64,000 nucleotides of DNA from Achatina immaculata (GCA_009760885.1 CM019703.1:14799459-14863458), one strand, 5' to 3'; positions 45,000-57,916 are shown, numbered from the stretch's first letter. Program-made: numbers and translations. Notes: a model not told the origin generated them from the letters alone.

Positions 45000-47215
45000 C
45001 TACGATGTTCGGTTTGCAAAAATGAAATAACAAGAGTGGGAATATATACACACCTCTTATACGATCATAATTATTTATACAACGCAACTGTTTTAAACAA
45101 ATCAGGTTGAGAAACTTTGGAAATACAAATCTATATAGTATACTAAAACCATGATTTAACATCTTAATTTTTTGCACATAATTATGTAATAAAACAGAAC
45201 AAAAGCGATTTCGTCATTTTAGCTATACATTTTTATGCCAGTGTGCGTTTATAGGAAAGGAAGTAGACGGACAGATGTGAAACAAAGGTCACTGTATACA
45301 CAAAAAATGTGGGTAAATTAAATACATAAATTTCCCATTCAAATAAGACAGCTTGTTACGACATCCCAATTCTGCAGAAGAGATTTGTTAAAGAGCGGAA
45401 TAAAATTTTATAAATTTAACCATATCTAAGAAACTAGAGCTGATGCCAATCATATCTAAGAAACTAGAGCTAATGCGGTCTATCCAGTGCACTCTTCTGA
45501 ATCAACGCTCCAAATAACCCCAGGAACAGGCCTAAAAACCAACGCGCCAAGATTTTTTTTTTATAGGGGGAGCTGTGTTACCCTAGTGGAAATGTTACTA
45601 TCTTAAAGCACTCTCACTCTGAAGAGAAATACAAGAAACAGCTCTGACTGGCACATTTATAAATATGAAGTAAACGCCACTTATAAATATGTAATTCCCG
45701 ACGGGATGCACGAGGATTGAAACAGCTCACTAGATTCTGTGTGCGGTTGAGTTATCGATGACAGACAGAACCCGGCCCAGATTTGTAGCTAGATTGTGCT
45801 GATCGGGTGGACAGCAGACATTGGAAATGGGAGGAAAAAATGTTTTTGCTAAAATAAACAAGCGGAGAATGTTGAGACAAGAGCAGCGAGAGAAAGACTG
45901 ACGGGACAAAGTAGAATGAGATCGCAAGAAAGAAGGAAAGTTTTGTGAACATGTTAGTTACAACAGATGTTGAGTGCAACGAGTAATACTTTAACATGAT
46001 TTTACAACAGGGAAAACACAGAGAACGATGAGACAGTGCGAAGATGGCCTCGAACACAGCTGCCCAGCCAGTGGTGTTTAAACTGCTTTATGCTTATGGT
46101 GCCGCACTGAAAAAAGTGGGTTAAATTTCGAATTTGGAGCTATTTGCAATATTGGGGTGACATCGACAGATTTCGCTTTGATTTAGAAGTGAACTACAGG
46201 AACGTAGCATAGCAAGGAAAAGGATAATACCTCACGGTTTGCGGCAGCAATATCCTTAGAAATAGTCGGGATACTGGTTAGTTCTCATCTCATTTCATCG
46301 TAACTCATGTATGGCTCCACATACGACGGCGGGAATCCTCCAAAGCGAATGTCCAATAGAGCTGGACAGGAACGCGCTTAGGAACTGGCTCCTTCGGTTC
46401 TTTTGGTAAAAGCGGATATCCGGTTCCGATAAATCGAATCCTGATAGCGGGTAGTACCAACTTGGAAACCGCTTCGAAAACAGAAACTGAACCGGTACCA
46501 AATAGGAAGGAGTAGAACCGTTCGCTGTCGGGCAGCAGTGTAGACGGGCTAGCGTCTAATGACAGGAGATTTTGTCGTGAAAATCACGGCATCAGAACAG
46601 TAGCGCCATAATGAATGTAGCAACAGTAAATCTTCGTTTTAACGAATCCCGATATAACATATTTTGGATTTAAACTGACTGGACAACTAAAACAAAAAGA
46701 CTTAAAAGCCACATCGTGAGCATCATATCGCACTTGTTTTGGATAGTATGGGGGTAGACATGTTTCGTTTCTGTTTCAGTTCGCTTCAGGCTATCGTGGC
46801 TTCAGGTTGTGTACAGAATCTCACAGTCATCATCACCACCAACAACATGGGAACATCTTTTGATTCTGAAATTGTCTCTTACAATGAACATTTTCGGCAG
46901 GTCAGGCCGACCGTAAGTAAGAAACGTTAGAGCGGAATGCTGGAGCTGGAGACTTTCTTTAAGCGAACTTCACCGACTCTCTCCCCTGTTTCACCTTCGT
47001 CTCATTATACATCACAACCGTCTACAAACAAACAGACGGCATCAATGTTCCAATTACATCACAACCTTCTACAAGCAAATAAACGACACCAGTGCCTCCA
47101 TTAAACAACAACCGCCTACAAATAGAGGCGACACCGGTATTTCTATTCGCACACATTTCAGACGAATCTGGAGCTGAAGGTTCCCATTCATCTTTACATT
47201 CAGATAGTACTTACT
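45000..47215. other. No gene seen
   Basis: Holds a 30-bp direct duplication at about 45,420-45,478 (CATATCTAAGAAACTAGAGC twice). Otherwise AT-rich to about 46.0 kb and more balanced from 46.1 to 47.2 kb, without exon signals I can support. Confidence 0.4.
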
Positions 47216-47221
47216 GTCTGT

Positions 47222-47622
47222 ACTTAACAAAACAGCCGAGAAACACATAAATCCTTTTGAATGTAAATGCTACAGAAGAGTTCTTCAAATATCATGGACA
47301 CAAAAAAAAAGAACAAATATATCCATACTACAAGAACTTAATATTGAAGAAGGCTGGCTAGTAAAGAGGATTAAAGAGAGAAAACTTAAATATTTTGGAC
47401 ACATTAAACGTCATGATAATCTAGAGAAGACCGTCTTGGAAGGGTACATAATGGGAAAAAGAAAGAGAGGAAGACCAAGGCGAAGATGGCCGCAAGACAT
47501 CGTTGATGATCTGCAAATGGATGCATTAGCGGCAGGCCATCTTGCTTACAACCGAGAGGCCTAAAGGAGTGCTGTTAGGGAGGCAAAGTTCCGCAAGGGA
47601 TATGCAAATGGATGATTGAATG
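47222..47622 (+). mobile_element. LINE family B copy B5, 3' end
   Basis: ACTTAACAAAACAGCCGAGA through GGAAGACCAAGGCGAAGATG to GGGATATGCAAATGGATGA. Encodes CKCYRRVLQISWTQK before an A-run shift, then LQELNIEEGWLVKRIKERKL KYFGHIKRHDNLEKTVLEGY. Confidence 0.9.
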
Positions 47623-48059
47623 AAAAATATTTACTAAACAGATACTGGAAAGAACCAGTTCCTAAGAAACTCTAATGTCCAAAACTAGTGGACTAAGTCT
47701 GGGAAGGCGAGGAAAGCGGGAAAACCACACTTATCAACAGTTTATTGGGCAAAACAGCAAAATATACGACACACACATGACAGATATAGAAGCATATGGC
47801 TGGCCACGGTAAAAGAGGTGGAGATCTTATGGTCTAAGCACCTAAACAAAGCATTATATAAGAGAAAATGTTATGTACGAGACAAAATGTTAAGACTATT
47901 CAAAACCAAAGTAAGAACAGTTTTATTAATTATCGAAAGCACGGTGCCAAAGTGATGAGTATTCTCCAGAATATCGTCACTCACAGAATATTCTCCTTCG
48001 TGAGCAGACGTGATCCAATGCAAATTTCCCAAAAACTTGAAGGAAGCATTTAAAATAGA
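47623..48059. other. No gene seen
   Basis: No repeat or exon recognised. Confidence 0.35.
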
Positions 48060-48387
48060 TTAAAAAAAAAGAATATTACAGTTCTAAATCAAAATGAGGA
48101 TCCTAATTTTAGAAGCTGACAGTATATACTGGGTGTAGCAAAAACCACCAGGATAAATTTTGTAGGATAAATTCTAGAACAGAGCCATATATTTATTTAT
48201 CTACTCATAAGGAGAAAAACACCAGAGAGAAGTGGATACGCTGATAAGAAGATAACTACAGAAATTTATATATGGATACTGGACACAGTGACGGAGTTAT
48301 GTTATTAAAATTAGGAGCTAAATCTTTTAAAATCATTATCTTGGAAACCTATGCACCACCACATGAACACTGGAAGAAGACTTGAAA
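48060..48387 (+). mobile_element. LINE family G, endonuclease fragment
   Basis: LILEADSIYWV..., ACA-CAGAGAGAAGTGGATACGC and GATAAGAAGATAACTACAGA parallel 29,975-30,150; ends with KIIILETYAPPHEHW-like sequence directly before the 5S-like block. Confidence 0.6.
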
Positions 48388-48512
48388 GTCTGCAGCCAAA
48401 CTGCGTTGAAAATAACGGAAAGAACGGTTCTGTCAGCGAAGTCAAGCAACGCCCGGGCATGGTTAGTACTTAGATGGGTAACCGCTTGTGAACAACACGT
48501 GTTGTAGGCATT
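48388..48512 (+). pseudogene. 5S rRNA-derived sequence
   Basis: GTCTGCAGCC...GTTGAAAAT, CGAAGTCAAGCAACG, GGTTAGTACTTAGATGGGTA, ACCGCTTGTGAACA and GTGTTGTAGGC follow the 5S rRNA plan from first to last base, including the internal control region (TTAGTACTTRGATGGGTRACC). Changes and small gaps make it unlikely as a functional rRNA. Single copy in this window, directly joined to a tRNA-like segment. Confidence 0.85.
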
Positions 48513-48695
48513 TTGGGTGACGGAGTGGTTAGTGCGCTACTCTCTCGTGGCAAAGGTCGGGAGTTCGAATCCGGTTACATAGCTGTAGAAATGGGTATCC
48601 GGCTACGTCTGGAGCTTGGGGGAGGAAAGTCGGCCAGGCGTGATGCTGACCACATCGTACTCTAGTGTGCCGACAGGTCAAGGGAGACTATGAGC
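48388..48695 (+). mobile_element. Composite 5S-tRNA SINE
   Basis: The 5S-like block is followed without spacer by GGGTGACGGAGTGGTTAGTG (box A-like) and GGGAGTTCGAATCC (box B), then a body with GGAAAGTCGGCCAGGCGTGATG. Two Pol III promoter types in tandem, as in dimeric 5S/tRNA SINEs. The 3' end and target duplication are not resolved. Confidence 0.68.
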
Positions 48696-49076
48696 ACTAA
48701 CATCATATTTCTTAAGTGACTCCACGGCACAATAGGGTTACCTTGGAAAAGCATTATGAGGAACTGTAAGGTTAAATCGAATAAAATCAACGGGCATCTT
48801 AAGGAGCAATGTGTCATATGGATGCAAAAGGTGGGAAAATTAATGGTTCGAGAGAAGCTATATTTTATATGAGGATTCCGAGAACTGTATGGTAGTGAAA
48901 AAAGGATATTTGTGCATACTTTATAAAACACGCAAAGGCAAAGTAAGACATGAACAACTAATTCAATGCATAGAAGAGATTAAGATGGTAACAGAGTAAT
49001 AAACAAATTGTTCTGAGAACAAACAACACGTGTAAGATATGCCACAAACTATTCTTATATATATATTCCTATATAG
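48696..49076. other. Possible LINE G linker remnant
   Basis: Plus strand has fragments such as NGHLKEQCVIWMQKVGKL in a position between G endonuclease and G RT pieces. Too degraded to be sure. Confidence 0.3.
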
Positions 49077-49405
49077 TCTTACATTTCTTCTTATTTTTTT
49101 CTTTATAAGATTTATATTCCTCCCTGTTGTTATTTGTCACTTTCCATTTCGACTTCATTTTTCTATGTTGTAATATTAGTTCTAATGTGCCTGTTGTAAT
49201 CCATTCAGTCTTTAGTATTTTCTTTACTGGAATCAAATCTTCAGCTGCTATTACTAAGATATCTCTGGCCTGATTAGCCAGTGCATCTGGTGTCATTTCC
49301 TCCTGTACAGCCATCAGTATCTCAAAACGGTTCTTCACCTCTATATTGTATTGTTCTGGTATCTTTGTAAGGTCAAAGCGGAACGGTCTTGATCCATTAA
49401 GTGGG
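49077..49405 (-). mobile_element. LINE family B copy B6, internal linker fragment
   Basis: Minus strand: GSRPFRFDLTKIPEQYNIEV KNRFEILMAVQEEMTPDALA, KKILKTEWITTGTLELI, KMKSKWKVTNNNREEYKSYK. Matches 34.2-33.9 kb. Lacks both ends, so it is not a simple 5' truncation. Confidence 0.85.
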
Positions 49406-49439
49406 ATGCCTGCATTAATCGTTAATGTGACAAAGTTAA

Positions 49440-49649
49440 TAAATTTTATATATGCAGGTGACACAGTGCTAACGGCAGAATATTAAGATGACTTACTGAA
49501 TCTTATAACACAGACAACAACAGAAGTCAAGAAGACTTCCTGAAAACAAACATTAGATAAAGGTCATGATAATCAGCATGGAAGAACGTAAACCGCCAGT
49601 AAAGAGTTAACTTGAAGTAACACGAGTGATGAATATAATGTATTCGGAA
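49440..49649 (+). mobile_element. LINE family G, RT active-site part (left of insertion)
   Basis: YAGDTVLTAEY (YADD changed to YAGD), DDLLNLITQTTTEVKK, then EERKPPVK and TSDEYNVFG. Continues at 51,681 after removal of the E1 insertion. Confidence 0.75.
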
Positions 49650-51680
49650 TCCTCTGGGAACAACTGTGTTAAGAACATACTTATCATTATAGTCTTTAGT
49701 ATTTGTGAGACAGGGATTGCTTAAAAACTCTGACCTACTTCTGTAGCCCAGAAACCTGTAGTAAATAACACTAATTGTAATTGTTATTTTTGTCAAATGT
49801 AATGTCAGGATTATATAGCCAAAAGAATGGAAAAGAACTGTATTCATACCACGGCCAAAAAAGGGTAACCTGAAATTATGCACAAACTACAGAACTGTTG
49901 CCATGATTAGTCATGCCAGTAAAATTCTGTTAAAAATCATAATGTGTAGACTTCGTAAGAAAATAGAAGAAGAAGTCAATATGATTCAAGCTGGTTTCAG
50001 GCAAGGAAGAGGATCACGAGATCATATATTCAATATAAGATTAATAATAGAGAAATGCAGAGAGTTTAATGTGAATCTATATTTAGCCTTTATAGACTAC
50101 TGAAAGGCATTTGATTGTGTACAACACCAGAAACTTTGGAAAATTATGGAAAAAATAGGATTTCCAACACATTTGATACAATTAACATCACTGCTGTATC
50201 TAGACCAACAAACAGCAGTAAGAATAAATAGTGAAACAACAACTTGGTTTGACATAAAACAAGGGTCCTTAGGGGTGCATATTGTCGCCTTACTTATTTA
50301 ACTTGTATACTGAAAACATAATGAGGAATATTAGAGAAGATGTAGACAAAGAATATTACGATGCCATCATAATTGGAGGTTATGAAATACCAGAGATTAG
50401 ATATGCTGATGACACAGTATTACTGTCCACAACACAAAAAAAGGAACAACTAATTATGTCAGTCAGTAAGAGTAGTGAAGAGCAAAACCTCTATCTTAGT
50501 AAGAAGAAAACTAAATTGATGACAACTGACAAAACAAACAAGGCAGCTGATATATGTATCAATGAGGAAAAATTAGAAGAAGTGGAGAGTTTTGAATATC
50601 TTGGATCACTGCTAACTAATAATGGAGATATTGTGAGGGAAATTAAAAGCAAGGCATCTATCGCTCTTCAGAAAGTAAAACAATTAAAGAGTCTGTGGAG
50701 AGGAGCAGGCAGAACCACAAAAATAAGATTTTTAAGCGCATGGATCTTTCTCATCGCAACATATGCCTGTGAGACCTGGACACTTAACAAAACAGCTGAG
50801 AAACACATAAATGCTTTTGAATGTAAATGCTACAGAAGAGTTCTTCAAATATCATGGACACAAAAAAGAACAAATATATCCATACTACAAGAACTTAATA
50901 TTGAAGAAGGCTGGCTAGTAAAGAGGATTAAAGAGAGAAAACTTAAATATTTTGGACACATTAAACGTCATTATAATCTAGAGAAGACCGTCTTGGAAGG
51001 GTACATATGGAAAAAGAAAGACAGGAAGACCAAGACGAAGATGGGTGCAAGACATCGTTGATGATCTGCAAATGGATGCATCAGCAGCAGGCCATCGTGC
51101 TCACAACCGAGAGGGCTATAGGAGTGCTGTTAGGGAGGCAAAGTTCCGCAAGGGACATGCAAATGAATGAATGAATGAATGAATGAATGAATGGTGGACG
51201 GATGGGGACACGGAGATCGCCGGTGGGGATGCGGAAAATCTGATGTGAAACCAATGAATCCAGGGCATGAGAAGACTATGGGTCTCTACCATCAGCTACG
51301 AGAACGAGATAAACAAAACATTGCCAGCAGACTATAGGTGTTGCGAGGAATGGATATCGTTGAAGCACTCGTCGAATTGTCGTCTCAAAGTTGGAGTGTC
51401 CCTGTGGAACTGTCTCAAAGCCGTCTGGCCAGCTAGTGTTGTACGCTGGGTCTGACGTTGAGAAGGGGCTTAGGTACAGCCACTAGAGGCTGGAAAACAA
51501 AGTTTTGGCCAGGCCAGACTACACCACTGTCTTTATGGCAGTCCGAGCAAGACCACAGTATGCCCTAGCAAGGAAAGGTGCTGAAGTCGGAGGCACCCAG
51601 CCAGAAGGCGCGTCGCAAAAATCACGGTACCAGGCATTATGGCTAATAAAATGTTATGCGTACATAACAAGAAGAAGAAG
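49650..51680 (+). mobile_element. Retroposon E1 copy 2, with 13-bp target duplication, split by a LINE
   Basis: AATGTATTCGGAA stands at 49,637-49,649 and again at 51,681-51,693. The element starts TCCTCTGGGAACAACTGTGT and ends AACAAGAAGAAGAAG. It is split at 49,809/51,192 by family B copy B7. Without B7 its length is about 0.65 kb, as in the copy at 10.9 kb. Confidence 0.9.
49810..51191 (+). mobile_element. LINE family B copy B7 (RT to tail)
   Basis: NLKLCTNYRTVAMISHASKI, AGFRQGRGSRDHIFNIRLII, AFIDY-KAFDCVQHQKLWKI (one stop), a break near 50,265, MSPYLFNLYTENIMRNIRED, EIRYADDTVLLST (YADD intact), FEYLGSLLTNNGDIVREIKS, ATYACETWTLNKTAEKHINA, FGHIKRHYNLEKTVLEGY, tail (TGAA)n about 51,166-51,191. 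Frame 50,282-51,061 is 259 codons. 5' truncated at the start of RT. Confidence 0.93.
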
Positions 51681-51945
51681 AATGTATTCGGAACACATAA
51701 CAACAGAGGATGAAAACTATGAAACAGAATTTAACAGAAGGATAGGTCTGGCCCAATTCACTTCTAATAGAATGAAAATATTCCTACTGAATCTGACAGG
51801 AATCACCTGCTATGTATACTCCACACTCCTCTGTGGTATATAAACATAGATTCTGAACAAGAAAGAAGAAAATGAAATTGAGAACCTTGAAATATGGATT
51901 TATTAGAAGAATGGAGCAAAGTTTTTAAAAAAATAAAAATCAGAC
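51681..51945 (+). mobile_element. LINE family G, post-RT part (right of insertion)
   Basis: FNRRIGLAQFTSNRMKIFLL NLTGI, CYVYSTLLCGI, then degraded LEIWIY-KNGAK. The same block recurs at 52,517-52,705. Confidence 0.75.
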
Positions 51946-52450
51946 AGTTTAAATATATTATAACCATAAAAAAAGATATACTACGGTAATGAAAACCATA
52001 CTTGAGGCAAAACTAAAAGGAAAAAGTCCAGGAACGACAACAGTACAGAATGTGTGGATAAAATCAAATGAAAAAAAGGATTCCGACATATTCGGGGTGC
52101 ACTTTGAAAGCGCGGGGGGGGGGGGGGGGGGGGGAGGAAGCAAGTTGAAGTTCCAGCGTAGCCAGTCTCCTCCGGGGAGATGACATAAGATGACGCGAAG
52201 TTAGCCAGCCTCTGTGATACAAGCAAAACGCCGTTCTCAGCATCAGCAAGAGCAAGACTTTTAAAGGAATAAAGTTAACTTTTATACTCGTGTTATTTGC
52301 TATTTTATTTCTTTTGTTGTTCGCGATGGAGGCTTCCGGTCGAAACAGCGAAAGTTAATGCAGCATTTCTCCTTTAATATAATTTTTCTGTAGCACTGAA
52401 GTGGACGCCTCAGTAAGGTACAAACCAAACAAGACAGGGGGGAGAACAAG
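51946..52450. other. No gene seen; G homopolymer
   Basis: G run about 52,114-52,135 and GA run at 52,450-52,470. Opposite-strand proline ORFs are artefacts. Confidence 0.4.
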
Positions 52451-52785
52451 AGAGAGAGAGAGAGAGAGAGGATGTAGAACATTAGAGGGCTCACGCGGGC
52501 AAGAGCGGAAAAAAGAAGTTAACAGAAGGATAGGTTTGGCCCAATTCACTTTTAGTAGAATGAAAATATTCTTACTGAATCTGACAGTTATCATCTGCTA
52601 CATATAGTCTACACTCCTCTGTGGTATAATCAAGAAAGAAGAAAACGACATTGAGGACTTTGAAATATGAATATACAGAAGAATGGAGCACAGACTAAGA
52701 AAGACAGGGGTTTGTGGGAAAACCCTTGCACAAGCCCCATATTCCTTGGGCACCTAAAGATTCAGAGAGAGATAATTTTTCTGAT
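52451..52785 (+). mobile_element. LINE family C copy C4 with a family G fragment inside
   Basis: Left half: ATTAGAGGGCTCACGCGGGC, AAGAGCGG. Right half: AAGACAGGGGTTTGTGGGAA, CACCTAAAGATTCAGAGAGAG. Between them (about 52,517-52,705) lies VNRRIGLAQFTFSRMKIFLL and IEDFEI-IYRRMEHRLRK of family G. Confidence 0.72.
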
Positions 52786-55265
52786 GTTTCAAATGTTGGT
52801 AAATATGCACTATATCTCTTCGTCTGTCTTTACTTCATAACGTCCGCTTTATGAGTTAACTTTATCACTTGTTTGCATTTAGAAATTTGCTATAGTTTAT
52901 GACGCTTAGTTACATAACTGATTTCTTTGAGTTCAAAGGGTGTACTTGCTTATTAAAACGAGAAGCATTTTAAAATTTAAAGAAGGGAAATCCTCTTTGA
53001 CAAAAAAAAAAAAACCAGAAAAAAAAGAAACATTTAGGTGTGAGAATCCGATACAAATGATAATGTAAAATATTTATGATTCATTCCCACAAATTATATT
53101 CAGCTGCATTGACTGAGCCATCCATTATCCGTAATTAGTTACAGTTAAATAACTGTTTTTGTATGCCACATTATAACAAGGCAGCCCGCGTAAATCTTTT
53201 ATAACAACCGGGAAGAAGCGTAAATAGAAGCACAGATTACACCGAACGATCGATTGTCTGCTCCAACATCGTCCGGACTTAGTTTGGTTAGCATGATGGC
53301 GTGGGTCGTTGCCGCTTCAACAAGGAAGAGAAGTTTGTGTCTCCCAAATCAGACGCCGAGAGTTTCTCTAATTATCCGCTGGAACGACGTTATCTTTCTG
53401 GGCGTGGAAAGAACTGTTCACACGAAACTGGCTTATTTGATCCAGCTTGCTAATGTCAGATACCAAATAGATTAAGACTGCGGGACAACGTCTCTTTTAT
53501 TAAAATATCTTGCACTTGTTAGGGGTTTACCAGAGAAACACGGTGTGTCGTGGATTATTAGTATTTTATGTTTGCTATAAATTAGCCACAAGCATAACAA
53601 ACAAAAAAAACTAATGATAAAATAATATTCGGAATCATTTCTGTGTTTGAAAAAAAAACTGTTATTAGCAGTAATAACACTACGTAAATCTTAAGAAGTA
53701 GATATTCTAAAGAAAAGATCTCTTCTTCGATCACGAAAAAACTAGGAAGAAACTGACGACAGACTATGTCACATAGGCAACCAATCTCAGCTGGGATTTT
53801 GCATCATTTGAAGAGGCTAATGAAGCACAAGAGACGCAGATGCAAAGATTGAACCCTGCACCTCAAATATAGTTTGTTTTCGCTGGGGTTGATAATGCTT
53901 ATCTAGCGCTTATAGATTCAGGGATGAGAAAATCTGTCTAGAAAAAATAATGCTCAAAGGTTTCAGTAAATAGTTGTCATTGATCTGCTTCGCTGCTGTA
54001 TTCTAAACTGAAAATAGCTTTTTTTGTACTTCTTGTATACAGCAGCGTGGGTGTACTAATTTCATTTGGAGACAGGCAAAACGTACTCATTTAACTCTTT
54101 TGCTCCTGAATTAATTTCCATGCAGTGCCAAAATAAATGTGGTTAGAAATTTTGGTAGAAAGAATTTGGAAGGAAGTTACTCCGTAGTTTAAAAGAAAGA
54201 ATTGGGTTAGAAACGTACTACTTCCCATTTTATTTAGACGTTGCCTAAATACCGCTCTGAGAACTGATTCTCGTAGGCGTGTAAGATCTACCAACCTTGC
54301 CAGTGTTGTTCTGGCGTGAAAGAGTCAACTACTTTGTCAAGCACGTGGCGCTGAACTTTCGTTTCCACAGTGCTCCTCTGTCCACCTTGCTGTGATATGC
54401 GTATGTAGGAGTAAACTGCCTCTTATCTTCATGCAGGGCGAGGGACACATAATTATACTATGCATATAACTGCATTATCAAAGAAATCAGGTAAAAGCTA
54501 GTCTCTGAAACAGTGATTGTCAAGCTTTTTAAGCTCAAGATACGCTGAACGAGGAGAAAGAATTGCCAAAGTACGCCATTAGTTGGAAAGAGGAGATTGC
54601 ATATTTAAAACCTCTTATTTTATAACCTTCCCTAAACTCCCATAGGAAGACAGTCGGTTATCAAAATACCCTCCTTGTTCTCTCCTCCTCCCCATTTCTC
54701 CTAAAAAAAAGAAAGTGGTCATGATCTTTCTTGCTAACTTTTTGAGTCTTGAATTTCTTCGGAGGATCATGCAAATTGGCACTTTGCTTTATAAAACATT
54801 CTTCCCAAAGGCGGTGACAAAATCAAATATTTTGGAACTTGAATCAGCATCCGGTCGTGATGTAAGCTAACACTGTCTACAAGAGAAGAGGCTAAGCTAA
54901 ACATTAATCAGAAAACTGGGGCAAAATTTAACAAACAAGCTGGACCAAACAGCAGAAAAGAAAATGCTGAATTTTGACCAAGAGACTGTGCTGATTATTA
55001 GACAAAGACTGGCCCAAATTTTAGACTGGGCTGAATATCAGAAACAAAAAAAAGACTGGCCACTGTTCTGAAATGTAACCAGAATTCTGTGATGAATGTT
55101 AGCCACTGACCTGGCCAATTGTTAGCCAAGAAGACAGGGACGAATAATAACAAGATACGTGAATGAAACACCAAACAACTTGCATGAGATATCCTGACAT
55201 GTAACGAATAATGCTTAAATTACGGGGATTAAGGGAAGTAAAGCTAGAGAGGGAGAAAGGGATAG
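52786..55265. other. No gene seen
   Basis: The segment 53,240-53,475 is less AT-rich with a 73-codon ORF without known domain. 54,900-55,130 has a loose, degenerate repetition of GACTGG/CCAAATTTTAG-like words. Confidence 0.35.
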
Positions 55266-55274
55266 ACTGCTAGA

Positions 55275-55318
55275 TGGACGGATAGGCAGACAGACAGACA
55301 GATAGACAGACAGACAAT
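55275..55318. repeat. (CAGA)n microsatellite
   Basis: GGCAGACAGACAGACAGATA-type run. Confidence 0.9.
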
Positions 55319-56640
55319 GTTCTCACTCAAACAGAGCGCACCTGCCCAGTATAGCACTGAAACAGCCTAATCGATATCGAAGTGGCTTCTAAACGCAATG
55401 CAAGTGACTCCCTTGTTCTCCCCTTGCCGCGCATATTCCGATATCAACAGATACTCTCAGTTTTCAGAGCAGTTATGTTAGGTGTCTATTTTTACAGTCA
55501 TCTGACAGGAAAACAGTGGTAATGGGTTTCAGATACACTTTCCTGGCTGGAGAATCAATTCACCTTTGGGCAGAGATTTCCAACCTTTTGTTTTCCACTT
55601 CAACGTCTCAAAGATTTTGATGCCCTCTAACCTCCCTGCAGGATAATAATTAACCAAGTTCTGAAAAAGTATAAGATTTTTAAATCAAATATTATAAAGA
55701 CATTCAAATTGTCCCCCTCTCCCTAGATATTCAAAAGGTTGAGGGGGGGGGGGGCGTACACTATATGTTGGGAAACACTGCCTTAGACTGGACTTCATCT
55801 GCGCTGTAGCATTTCATATATTTGCATTTATCTCAAACAGAAAAGAGCTTCTAGTTCACAACAGTAAGGAAACAATAATACAACAACAACGACAACGACA
55901 ACAACGGCAAAAAAAAAAAATAAAACCAGAAGGCATAATATTATTACTAAAACAGCTAGGAAAATCTAGCTAAGCAAAGCCATAAATAGCTACAACACTG
56001 ATAGTGGCCTGAGATAAACGGTCGAAACCTTTGTAAGTCACTGCTCTTCATTCCACTGTCCAAATCCATAAGTGCTGCTGTATGATTAATGTTGCTGTTG
56101 AGGCCCCATGTAAATGCCAGTGTGGAACTGATGCTATCGCTTTTGACGAAAGCCTCTCTGATTTGTTCTGCGGAATTTCAAATGTGGTACATGATGTAAA
56201 AGATTAATACAGATACTGAAGAGTTTTATAATAAGGAAGTAGTAGTTTTAACATACTGTAGTAATTTCATTAAAGGAAGAGAAGCGAAACAAAAAGTATT
56301 GTTAAAATCTCCAACTTTATAATAATAATAATAATAATAATATTCTTGATGGTTGTGGCGATGAAAGGCAACAACACCGCCGATAATGAAGATGTTCATG
56401 TGGCCTACTTGGCTGAGGAAATATCTGTTGTTGATCTGTTTGCTAGTTTTCTGTATTCTTTTTCAATATTCGCTTTTCCGTTTTGATTAGGTCCCTCGGA
56501 AACATTCGACTTTAGAACTCAGGTAGAACATTTCCTCAAAAGATAGTACTGAATTTTTTTTTAGTGCTAAAGTCTACGTAGTTTGTCTAATTCTCTTTAT
56601 ATTTTCGATGTTGTATACCTTTTTTTAAAAAAATTTGATG
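55319..56640. other. No gene seen
   Basis: G run near 55,742-55,753, A run near 55,908-55,920, AAT run near 56,320-56,341. Confidence 0.4.
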
Positions 56641-56644
56641 TACT

Positions 56645-57916
56645 ATCGAGGAAGAGGATCAAGAGATCATATATTCAATATAAGATTAATAATACAGAAA
56701 TGCAGAGAATTTAATGTGAATCTATATTTTATCTTTTATAGACTATTCAAAGGCATTTTATTGTGTACAACACCAGAAACTTTGACAAACAATGGAAAAA
56801 AACTGGATTGTTCAACACATTTGATGCATTTAATATCACTGTTGTATCTAAACCAACAGGCAGCAGTGAGAATAAATGGTGAAACAACTTGGTTTGACAT
56901 AAAACAAGGGGTATGTCAGGGGTGCATATTGTCGCCTTACTTATTTAACTTATATACTGAAAATATAATGAGGAATGTTAGAGAAGATATAGACAAAGTA
57001 TATTACGATGCCATAACAATTGGAGGTTATGAAATACCAGAGATTACATATGCTGATGACACAGTATTACTGTCCACAACACAAAAAGGAATGGAAAAAC
57101 TAATTATGTCAGTCAGTAAGAGTAATGAAGAGCAAAACCTCTATCTTAATGAGAAGAAAACTAAACTCCAGTCTCCGGGCTATGCAAGATAAAATAAACA
57201 AGCTAACTCATAATGCAAACAACATAGGACTAAAGATCAACGTAGGAAAGACAAAGTTAATGAAGTAAAATGTGAACAACAGAAATGTGCTCAGAGTAGA
57301 CAGCAAGTTAGTGGAGGAGGTCAACGAATTTGTATACCTTGGCAGTAGAGTAGTAGAAAATGGAGACAGCACAGAGGACATCAACAGCAGAATTACTAGA
57401 GCAAACCAGGCTTTTGCAGTGCTGCAGAATATATGGAAATAAAAAAAAAACTAAGCATAAATATGAAAATCAGGATATTTAAGAGTAATGTTCTAAGTGT
57501 ACTACTCTATGGAAGTGAATGCTGGAAAATCACCAAAACCATAGAAAACAAGTTGAATTCTTTCCAGACTAAATGTTTACGAAGAATTAGACAAATATTT
57601 TGGCCAAACACCATAAGAAATAACATCTTGTTGGCAGAAATGCAGATGAAGCCACTGACAGCAATTATTGAGGAAAGACGCTGGCGATGGTTGGGACATG
57701 TGCTCCAAATGATGACAATTCACTAACAAAAATAGCACTAAGATGGACACCACAGGGGAACAGAAGTAAGGGTAGACCAAAAGAGACATGGAGAAGAACA
57801 ACAGAAAGGATGTTGAGCAATAGAGGGCTCACCTGGGCAAGAGCAGAAAAAAAGGCGAAGGACAGGCATTTGTGGAAAACACTTGCGGAAGCCCCTTGTG
57901 CCCTGGGCACTTAAGG

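Noticed and set aside
48388..48512. Functional 5S rRNA gene
   Set aside because: Several substitutions and indels, and direct fusion to a tRNA-like SINE segment.
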